From: Paenibacillus ginsengarvi
Lineage (GTDB): Bacteria; Bacillota; Bacilli; Paenibacillales; NBRC-103111
Reading direction: 5' to 3'
NCBI RefSeq assembly: GCF_003626695.1
Contig: NZ_RBAH01000012.1
Coordinates: 124,001 to 188,000, forward strand
DNA: 64,000 nucleotides
Below, piece by piece: positions 58,213 to 64,000 of the stretch (position 1 is its first letter; each line of letters opens with the position of its first letter). The notes beneath the pieces were generated by a model. The model was not told the origin of the DNA, did no database searches, and saw only the letters and a program-made list of their open reading frames with translations. A program made the position numbers and the translations under genes.

Positions 58213-58716
58213 ATGCTGCACAACCGTAATTCCGCTTGCCGCAGACGCTCGCCGCTTCGGTGTTCCGCCTGCCGGCCGCTGCTCTTGTCGATTATTGTCG
58301 CAGCTTTGGCCGCAGGGCTCTTTCCGTCAGGAGCTGAGGCGGCGTCGATTGCGGATAAAATAAAAGGCTGGTTCGAGCTGCCGTCCCAGGTGGACGAGCT
58401 GAAAAGCCAATATGAAGGAACGAAGCAGCAGCTCGAGGATGCGGCGAGACAAATCGACGAGGCCGCCCGCCAGTCCCAGGAATCGCTCGAGCAGTACCGC
58501 CAGGCCGAGCAGCGGCTGCGTGAAGATAACGAGCGGCTTGCGAAGCAGAACGAACAGCTTGGCGAAGCGATCAAAGCGCTCCAGGCAGCGGAGCAGCAGC
58601 GGGAAAGCCGCTCCCGCCGCACATGGACGGTCGTCTGGACGGCCATCGGCCTGGTTGCACTATACTTTTTGTCCTCGCGGTTATTCCGGGTATTGATTCG
58701 AAGCAGACGGTTATAA
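58213..58716 (+). CDS. Coiled-coil membrane protein of unknown function
   Basis: A 167-residue protein. An N-terminal hydrophobic segment with AEA-type end (about residues 20-45) looks like a signal peptide; residues about 55-135 form a Glu/Gln/Arg-rich coiled coil; a second membrane helix (TVVWTAIGLVALYFLSSRLF) lies near the basic C-terminus. So the coiled coil is probably outside the cytoplasm with one C-terminal anchor. GAGGTGA is well placed for ATG 58213. It is divergent from thiL. I do not recognise a family. Confidence 0.75.
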   Translation: MLHNRNSACRRRSPLRCSACRPLLLSIIVAALAAGLFPSGAEAASIADKIKGWFELPSQVDELKSQYEGTKQQLEDAARQIDEAARQSQESLEQYRQAEQRLREDNERLAKQNEQLGEAIKALQAAEQQRESRSRRTWTVVWTAIGLVALYFLSSRLFRVLIRSRRL

Positions 58717-58779
58717 GAAAAACGTCTATCGACGTACTTCAAGGATGAGCGACCGCGGTTTAGCGGAAGTTTCTCTTGG

Positions 58780-58837
58780 TAAAGAAAGTCGTATTTCGTT
58801 ACGCTTTAAAGCTTTACCAAACTTTAAACTTTCTTTA
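58780..58837. repeat. Palindrome-ended intergenic repeat, first unit
   Basis: Ends TAAAGAAAGT and ACTTTCTTTA are exact complements. The internal sequence (TTCG and GCTTTACCAAAC) matches the segment following the 48.2 kb copy. Confidence 0.65.
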
Positions 58838-58842
58838 ATGAT

Positions 58843-58906
58843 AAGAAAAGCTTCTAATTGAAGCCTTTCGATGATGCACATTCGTGTTTTAGCGGTAGCT
58901 TTTCTT
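58843..58906. repeat. Palindrome-ended intergenic repeat, second unit
   Basis: 64 bases bounded by AAGAAAAGC and GCTTTTCTT, homologous to 48221-48285. A further hairpin follows (CAGAATT...AATTCTG, 58913-58953, with an inner TTGAGC/GCTCAA stem). These units fill the 312-base gap between the coiled-coil gene and the AIM24-family gene. Confidence 0.75.
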
Positions 58907-59028
58907 GCAACATCAGAATTCTTGAGCTTCGCTCAAAACTTATAAATTCTGATGTTATAAGCCAAATTGCCCTCCGAGAAAGCTCCTCCGAGGGCCGAAC
59001 GAATATAGGATTCTGAAGGAGAACGTTC

Positions 59029-59742
59029 ATGGAGATCCGTACTGACAGCCTGAACGGGGCCGGGAGAGCGCCTCACCAGTCTTTCGCCGACCTGGCGCTG
59101 GAGCCCGGGGAAGCGCTGCATGTGCTGCACCCGCAGCAGATCGTCGCCTTTCGGGGCGAATCGCCGCAGCGCGAGGACAAGCTGATGAATCTGAAGGGCA
59201 TGTACCGCAAAAAAAAGCTGATCCGCTCCAGGCTGACCGGTCCCGCTTCAATGCTGCTGGCCCTACCCGCCGGGTATACGCTGCAAACGCTGACGCTCCG
59301 CGAAAGCGAGGACCTGCTCTTCGAATTTCGCCACCTGCTCTTCTATACGGAAGGGGTCGAGATGAAAAGCGTGATGCTCAGCTTTAAAAATATGATTGCA
59401 ACGAAGGATGTCATGCGGCTCAAATTTTCCGGGGAAGGCTCGATTGGCATCATGTGTGCCGGACCGCTGCGCGAATGGAAGCTCGACCCCGAGGTCGCTT
59501 CCTATATCGATACCCGTTCGCTGATCGCCTATCCGCACAATGCGAAGATCGACCTCAGCGTATACGGCAACCATCTCGCCAGCCAGCATATGCACTATCA
59601 GTGGAAAATGACGGGCAGCGGCAGCGCGCTGCTTCAGGCGGGCCGTCCCGACGCGCAGCTCGAGCAGTTTGTCGGCCAGGACAGTTTAATGAAACGGCTG
59701 CTGCGGGAAATCGTTCCGTTTGGCGGCGTATGGTTCAAATAA
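59029..59742 (+). CDS. AIM24 family protein
   Basis: A 237-residue protein of the AIM24/TIGR00266-like beta-barrel family. The features are EPGEALHVLHPQQIVAFRG, the GEGSIGIMCAGPL segment and a C-terminal GSGSALLQAG followed by IVPFGGVWF. The eukaryotic namesake affects mitochondrial inner-membrane structure; the bacterial role is unknown. AAGGAG lies eight to nine bases before the ATG. A terminator follows 7 bases after the stop. Confidence 0.85.
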   Translation: MEIRTDSLNGAGRAPHQSFADLALEPGEALHVLHPQQIVAFRGESPQREDKLMNLKGMYRKKKLIRSRLTGPASMLLALPAGYTLQTLTLRESEDLLFEFRHLLFYTEGVEMKSVMLSFKNMIATKDVMRLKFSGEGSIGIMCAGPLREWKLDPEVASYIDTRSLIAYPHNAKIDLSVYGNHLASQHMHYQWKMTGSGSALLQAGRPDAQLEQFVGQDSLMKRLLREIVPFGGVWFK

Positions 59743-59748
59743 AACCGG

Positions 59749-59790
59749 GAAAGTCCCGATCGTCGCCAGTGGCGAATATCGGGACTTTCG
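59749..59790. terminator. Bidirectional hairpin between the AIM24-family gene and sspH
   Basis: AAAGTCCCGAT / ATCGGGACTTT arms with inner TCGCC/GGCGA pairing. T-tracts are short on both sides (TTTC), so strength is moderate. Confidence 0.65.
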
Positions 59791-59805
59791 TGTTCTGCGG
59801 ACTCC

Positions 59806-60003
59806 TTACTGCTCGAAGGAAGCCCCATGCTCCTGCAGCTCGGTAATCGGCACTTTTTTGGAGACGCGTTTGTCATTCTCCGGGTGAACGGTAGCCACTC
59901 CGCTGTACTTATCCACGCTGTCAATCCAGACGGATTCGCCCTGCCAAGTTACTTCAATTTTGTCGTTAGATAAAATAATATGTTGAGCGCGATCGTAATC
60001 CAT
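59806..60003 (-). CDS. Small acid-soluble spore protein, SspH family
   Basis: A 65-residue protein typical of minor SASPs of type H: the start MDYDRAQHIILSNDKIEVTW, a WIDSVDKYSGVATVHPEN centre and VPITELQEHG near the end. SspH proteins are made in the forespore and packed in the spore core. AAAGGAG precedes the ATG. Forespore expression (sigma-F/G) is expected, but no promoter was confirmed. A second small gene lies 22 bases upstream. Confidence 0.85.
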   Translation of the reverse strand: MDYDRAQHIILSNDKIEVTWQGESVWIDSVDKYSGVATVHPENDKRVSKKVPITELQEHGASFEQ

Positions 60004-60025
60004 GCGCCGCCAGCTCCTTTCTGTC

Positions 60026-60193
60026 CTACAAGTTCTCCTCTTCCTCTACAAACGTGCCGACCGAAGTTTCCTCGATCAGGCCGTTATGCATCGTCACATT
60101 GCCCCCGCCAAGGCCCTCGTTAATCATCCGGTCGACGTCCATGTCGTATTGGTCGCGCCCTTCATGGATGGAATCCTCCTGCCGCTCTGTCAT
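60026..60193 (-). CDS. Small acidic protein of unknown function
   Basis: A 55-residue, highly charged acidic protein (MTERQEDSIHEGRDQYDMDVDRMINEGLGGGNVTM... ) with a Gly-rich centre. I chose ATG 60193 because AAAGGAGG lies six bases before it; longer starts lack a site. It is just upstream of the SspH-type gene on the same strand, so it may be another spore-linked protein. I recognise no family. Confidence 0.65.
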   Translation of the reverse strand: MTERQEDSIHEGRDQYDMDVDRMINEGLGGGNVTMHNGLIEETSVGTFVEEEENL

Positions 60194-60406
60194 GCTGTCC
60201 CTCCTTTTTTGCTCCGACATGGCGTTTTTAGATTGTCCATATCGGTTTCGGGGCATACGACAAGCTCTTAGGTCATACGCTAGTAAGCGGGAATACGTGT
60301 AGAACGCGCGGTTTTGGTGAACACTGTGAGTTAAAGAAGGTGCAAGCAGAAGCTTTTGAACCGGGGCGCGTTCGCTGGACGCGTCACCGCCAAGGAGGAA
60401 TCGGTT

Positions 60407-61258
60407 ATGCATACGGTCTGGAAAGGCGCGATCAGCTTCGGTCTGGTCCACGTGCCGGTTAAAATGTTTTCGGCTACTGAAGATAAAGACATCTCCATGA
60501 AATACATTCATACCCAGTGCGGCACGCCGCTATCTTATGTCCGGACATGCCACCACTGCGATCAGGCTGTGGAATGGGAGCATATTTCGCGCGGCTACGA
60601 ATACGAGCCGGGCCGGTTCGTGCTGTTTGAGAAGGATGAGCTGGACAGCTTGTCGGAAGCGAGCAAAGAAATCAAAATATTGGATTTCGTCGATCTGCAC
60701 GAGATCGATCCGATCTATTTTCAAAAAACGTACTACCTGTCCCCCGGCGATACCGGCTCGAACGCTTACAGCCTGCTGCTCGAGGCCATGCGCCAGTCGG
60801 GCAAAATCGGCATCGCCAAAGTATCGATCCGTTCGAAAAGCTCGTTGGCGGCTATTCGCATCATCGGCGACTGCATCGCCATGGAAACGATCTTTTATCC
60901 GGACGAAATACGTCCGATCGCACAGGTGCCGAACTTGCCGGAAAATCCGGCCGTTAGCGATAAAGAGCTGACCATGGCGAAAATGCTGATCGAGCAGTTG
61001 TCCACGCCGTTCGAGCCGGAAAAGTATAAGGACGATTACCGCGAGAAGCTGCTCGAGGCGATACAAAGCAAAATCGCCGGCGAAGAAGTCAGGGTAGCGC
61101 CGGAAGCGCCGAAGACGAATGTGGTCGACCTCATGGCCGCCCTTCAGGCGAGCCTGGAAGCCGTCAAACCGGCCAGCGTACCGACGCAGGCATCCGAATC
61201 CACGGCCAAGCCGAAGGCAAAGAGCCGGAAAAAGACGAAGGAAGAAACCGTGTCTTAA
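60407..61258 (+). CDS. ku: Non-homologous end-joining protein Ku
   Basis: A 283-residue homodimeric ring protein that binds DNA double-strand ends and recruits LigD. MHTVWKGAISFGLVHVPVKMF at the start, the CHHCDQAVEWEHISRGYEYEPGRFVLFEKDEL segment, and FFQKTYYLSP-type YFQKTYYLSPG are diagnostic. The C-terminus is a basic Ala/Lys tail (KPKAKSRKKTK) common in bacterial Ku. AAGGAGG precedes ATG 60407. LigD ligase and polymerase genes follow on the same strand. Confidence 0.97.
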   Translation: MHTVWKGAISFGLVHVPVKMFSATEDKDISMKYIHTQCGTPLSYVRTCHHCDQAVEWEHISRGYEYEPGRFVLFEKDELDSLSEASKEIKILDFVDLHEIDPIYFQKTYYLSPGDTGSNAYSLLLEAMRQSGKIGIAKVSIRSKSSLAAIRIIGDCIAMETIFYPDEIRPIAQVPNLPENPAVSDKELTMAKMLIEQLSTPFEPEKYKDDYREKLLEAIQSKIAGEEVRVAPEAPKTNVVDLMAALQASLEAVKPASVPTQASESTAKPKAKSRKKTKEETVS

Positions 61259-61309
61259 CGTACGGAGCTTCCGTCTTCGGAAGTCATAACGCAAGCCCGG
61301 GAGGACGCT

Positions 61310-62269
61310 ATGGACTTGAAGCCGATCATACCGTTCGAGCCGATCCGTGCCGAACGAGTGCCTGCCGGGCCAGAGTGGGTCTCCCAGATCAAATGGGACG
61401 GCGTTCGTATGCTCGTTTATTTCGACGGGCGCGAGACACGCTTGTGGAACCGGAGAAGCAACGACAAGACGTTGCAGTATCCCGAGTTTGCCGATGCCCG
61501 CGCTTACTGCCGGGCCGATTCGGTCATCCTGGACGGCGAGATGATCGCGCTGGATCAAGGCAAGCCTTCGTTTCACCAGATCATGAAGCGCGACCGGCTG
61601 CGCATCGCCGGCCATATCGAACGGGCCGTGCAGCTTGTACCGGTTACTTACATGATATTCGATGTCGTCTATTGCAACGGAACTTGGGTGCACAACCTTC
61701 CCCTTGAGCAGCGGCAGCAGCTTCTGGAGCAAATCGTCGTTCCCGGCGATCGCGTTCAGCTCGTGCGAAACGTCCCGGACGGCGAGGCGCTCCTGCAAGT
61801 GATGCAAGCCCATGATATGGAGGGTATCGTCTGCAAAGATATAACAAGCGCTTACGCTTTGGACGGCAAAGACTCCCGATGGCAGAAAATCAAGCTGTTC
61901 CGCGATCTGTACGCGGTCGTTGGCGGAGTTACTTACCGCGATAAGATCGTCAACGCGGTGCTGCTGGGCTTGTACAACGAGAATGGCGAGCTTGTCTACA
62001 TCGGCCATGCAGGGACCGGCAAAGTGACGGGCGCTCAATGGGAGCAGTTGACCCGGCGTACGGAGACGATGCGGCTGGCGGCCAAACCTTTTGCCAATGA
62101 GCCGGAGAGAAGCAAGGATGCCTTTTGGATTCGCCCGGAGATCGTCATCAAGGTGCAGTATCTGGAATGGACACCATACGGCATGCTCCGCCATCCGAGC
62201 ATCCAATCGTTCGTGGAAACGGAAACGCCCATTGAGCTATGTACGATTAGCCAATTGCGGGATAACTGA
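61310..62269 (+). CDS. ligD: ATP-dependent DNA ligase (LigD ligase domain as a separate protein)
   Basis: A 319-residue ligase that seals breaks in Ku-dependent end joining. The adenylated lysine is in QIKWDGVRM (motif I, about residue 28), followed by TRLWNRRSND, VILDGEMIALD (motif III), YMIFDVVY, EGIVCKD (motif IV) and WQKIKLF (motif V), then an OB-fold with VYIGHAGTG. There is no polymerase or phosphoesterase domain; the polymerase is encoded by the next gene. GGGAGGA precedes the ATG. Confidence 0.94.
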   Translation: MDLKPIIPFEPIRAERVPAGPEWVSQIKWDGVRMLVYFDGRETRLWNRRSNDKTLQYPEFADARAYCRADSVILDGEMIALDQGKPSFHQIMKRDRLRIAGHIERAVQLVPVTYMIFDVVYCNGTWVHNLPLEQRQQLLEQIVVPGDRVQLVRNVPDGEALLQVMQAHDMEGIVCKDITSAYALDGKDSRWQKIKLFRDLYAVVGGVTYRDKIVNAVLLGLYNENGELVYIGHAGTGKVTGAQWEQLTRRTETMRLAAKPFANEPERSKDAFWIRPEIVIKVQYLEWTPYGMLRHPSIQSFVETETPIELCTISQLRDN

Positions 62270-62283
62270 AGGAGGCGACGGAC

Positions 62284-63171
62284 TTGGCCACGGCGACCAA
62301 AGGCACGATCACAGTAGAAGGCCACGACATTACGATCACTAATCCGGAGAAGCTGCTGTGGCCCGAAAAAGGAATTACGAAGCTGCTTTATCTGGAGAAG
62401 CTGATCGCCCTCGCCCCTTATTTGCTGCGCTACTGCCGGGACCGGCATTTGACGACGATCCGTTTCCCGAACGGCATTCACGGCAAGTCCTTTTATCAAA
62501 AAAACTGCCCGGAGCCGATTCCCGATTTCGTTCGGCTCGCTCCGCTGGACGGCATTCAGTACGTCCATCTCGATTCGCTGCCGACGCTGCTGTGGCTCGG
62601 TAATTTGGCCTGTCTGGAATTCCATGCGTCCTTTCACCGGATCGGCTCCGAACTGCCCGCCGAATGGCTGATCGATATCGATCCTTCGCTCGATTACGAG
62701 CCGCGCATCATGCAGGCGGTGCATCTGATCGGCGAAGCGCTCGACAAAATGGGCATCCACGCCGTGCCCAAAACGTCGGGCGCTACGGGCGTGCAGCTGT
62801 ACGTGCCCATCGCAAAACCGTATACGTTCGAGCAGCTCCGCACGATCGGCCACTTTCTCGGCCGCTATTTGACCGAGCAGCACCCGAAGCTGTTTACGAT
62901 CGAACGGCTCAAAAAAAATCGCGGCGATCGTATTTACGTCGATTATTTGCAGCACTGGTACGGCAAAACGCTATCCAGCCCGTACACGCCGCGGGCGCGC
63001 GAAGCCGCCTCCGTGTCGGCGCCGCTCGAATGGAGCGAGGTCGAGGCCGGCGCCGATCCGCGCGACTTCCATCTGCTCAATATCGAAGAGCGGCTGCGTA
63101 CGAAAGGCGATCTGATCGCGAAGTCGCCTCTGCAATCGCTCGACCGCGTGCTTTCTTTTATCGGACAGTAA
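62284..63171 (+). CDS. LigD-type primase-polymerase (PolDom) as a separate protein
   Basis: A 295-residue archaeo-eukaryotic primase-type polymerase that fills gaps at ends during NHEJ. TNPEKLLWPEKGITKLLYLEKL at the start, FPNGIHGKSFYQKNCP, ECHAS-type LACLEFHAS, DIDPSL with catalytic aspartates, KTSGATGVQLYVPI and DYLQHWYGKTLSSPYTPRAR are hallmarks. It begins at TTG 62284 after GGAGGCGAC. In B. subtilis LigD the ligase and polymerase are fused; here they are split but adjacent. Confidence 0.94.
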   Translation: MATATKGTITVEGHDITITNPEKLLWPEKGITKLLYLEKLIALAPYLLRYCRDRHLTTIRFPNGIHGKSFYQKNCPEPIPDFVRLAPLDGIQYVHLDSLPTLLWLGNLACLEFHASFHRIGSELPAEWLIDIDPSLDYEPRIMQAVHLIGEALDKMGIHAVPKTSGATGVQLYVPIAKPYTFEQLRTIGHFLGRYLTEQHPKLFTIERLKKNRGDRIYVDYLQHWYGKTLSSPYTPRAREAASVSAPLEWSEVEAGADPRDFHLLNIEERLRTKGDLIAKSPLQSLDRVLSFIGQ

Positions 63172-63187
63172 GTAGGTCTTTGAATGA

Positions 63188-63250
63188 CAAAAAAGGCTGC
63201 CCCCTTGCTTCCTTCAACCGGATTCGGTTTAAGCAGGGAACAGCCTTTTT
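63188..63250. terminator. Bidirectional terminator between the LigD-type polymerase and chemoreceptor genes
   Basis: AAAAAGGCTG ... CAGCCTTTTT arms with further pairing of CTTGCTT/AAGCAGG inside give T-runs on both strands. Confidence 0.9.
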
Positions 63251-63280
63251 CGCGTTTTACGGATATTTGAGCGGCTTTCG

Positions 63281-64000
63281 TCAATCCGCCGTTTTCTTCA
63301 AATTCTCCAGATCCGAAGTGACCCGCTCGATCATGCCGACGAACGAGCTGAGCTCCTGCGAACTGCTGGCCTGCGTTCTCGCGTGGGCCGACGTCTGCTC
63401 CGACTCCTTCTGGACGCGCTCCAGCATTTTGCCGATTGCCTTCAGCTTGCTCTCGATCTGTACGAGCGCTTCCTTCGAGCGGGATGCCAGCTTGCGCACC
63501 TCGTTCGCGACTACTTCGAAGCCCCGCCCGTTCTCACCCGCACGCGCCGCCTCAATCGCCGCATTAAGGCCGAGCAGATGGGTCTGATCCGATATTTCCT
63601 TCATCAGCTCGCCCATGTTCTGAATGTGCCCGATCTCGGACGTAAGCTCCTTCACGAGCTCATTCGCGTTGTCTTGGGACTCGGCCGTCCGATGCGCCGT
63701 CTCGGCGACAGCCTGGCTGCTCTCCCCGAGCTCCACCATCATCGCCGCAAGCTCCTGAACCGCTGAAGTGACGACTGTGAGCACGTCCCGCTGCTTATCG
63801 ACCAGACGCTCTACCTTCCGCTTCTCGTCGCGTTCATACGCTTCCAAGACAAGCTGGGAGTCTAGGTTGAACATTTTGCTCAGCGCGAAGACGACCTGAT
63901 GCCATTCGCCCGGCATCACTTCCTGGAAGTAAGTCGTAGCCAAATTCAAATAGAGCATATAGGTGCCCAAGTACCAGTCCGTTGTCAGGCCGACCCGGGA
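63281..64000 (-). CDS. Globin-coupled methyl-accepting chemotaxis protein (HemAT-like), partial at its 5' end
   Basis: The frame is open to the window edge, so the N-terminal part is missing. The visible part begins with [18 protein letters not shown], which resembles helix-end sequence of the protoglobin sensor domain of HemAT, then a linker (about 40 residues) and a short methyl-accepting signalling domain with the hairpin tip [38 protein letters not shown]. No membrane segment is seen, as expected for a soluble oxygen sensor. The heme-ligand His lies outside the window, so heme binding is inferred. Confidence 0.85.
   Translation of the reverse strand, partial: SRVGLTTDWYLGTYMLYLNLATTYFQEVMPGEWHQVVFALSKMFNLDSQLVLEAYERDEKRKVERLVDKQRDVLTVVTSAVQELAAMMVELGESSQAVAETAHRTAESQDNANELVKELTSEIGHIQNMGELMKEISDQTHLLGLNAAIEAARAGENGRGFEVVANEVRKLASRSKEALVQIESKLKAIGKMLERVQKESEQTSAHARTQASSSQELSSFVGMIERVTSDLENLKKTAD

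Noticed and set aside
60530..62206. 558-codon minus-strand open frame
   Set aside because: Antisense to ku and ligD, which are clearly real.

Overview
The window looks like a chromosomal segment of a spore-forming, S-layer-bearing Firmicute, most likely Paenibacillus or a close relative. The reasons are: conserved Bacillus-type gene blocks (ydcC-alr-ndoAI-ndoA; thiL-tsaE-tsaB-rimI-tsaD; moaC/tat/groESL with a CIRCE operator), an SspH-type spore protein, Ku with a split LigD, SLH-domain surface proteins, and strong AGGAGG ribosome binding sites. No rRNA, tRNA or CRISPR array was seen.

Layout. 1-3.8 kb: mRNA interferase/antitoxin pair, alanine racemase and a LolA-like lipoprotein, all on the minus strand. 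3.97-5.48 kb: a polyprenyl-phosphate sugar-1-phosphate transferase (plus). 5.5-8.74 kb: a decayed IS3-type element carrying a decayed IS1182-type element; the IS3 element sits in the loop of the terminator between two convergent genes. 8.76-26.64 kb: one long, AT-rich minus-strand polysaccharide cluster (Wzm/Wzt exporter, the D-glycero-D-manno-heptose nucleotide pathway, rmlACBD for dTDP-rhamnose, several GT2 glycosyltransferases, an acyltransferase). 27.2-33.84 kb: an O-antigen-ligase-type membrane protein with TPRs, then two paralogous secreted SLH proteins. 33.87-41.3 kb: mobile debris (an intact IS1182-type element, a broken ISNCY-type transposase, phage tail relics, a tyrosine recombinase relic). 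41.38-58 kb: groESL, tatAC, molybdenum cofactor genes, 5-FCL, an ABC-F protein, an unusual phosphatase-like membrane protein, a DnaA-box cluster, and the t6A/thiL operon. 58.2-64 kb: a coiled-coil membrane protein, an AIM24-family protein, small spore proteins, Ku/LigD and a partial globin-coupled chemoreceptor.

Central inference: 3.97-33.84 kb together looks like a complete S-layer (SLH-protein) O-glycosylation locus: an initiating enzyme, dTDP-L-rhamnose and GDP-D-glycero-D-manno-heptose supply, chain-building transferases, ABC export, a candidate oligosaccharyltransferase, and two candidate acceptor proteins next to it. It carries several irregularities: an HddC-GmhB fusion, a GT2-GT2-TagF-like triple-domain enzyme, a glycosyltransferase broken or switched at an A10 tract, and a glycosyltransferase whose only well-placed start is ACG.
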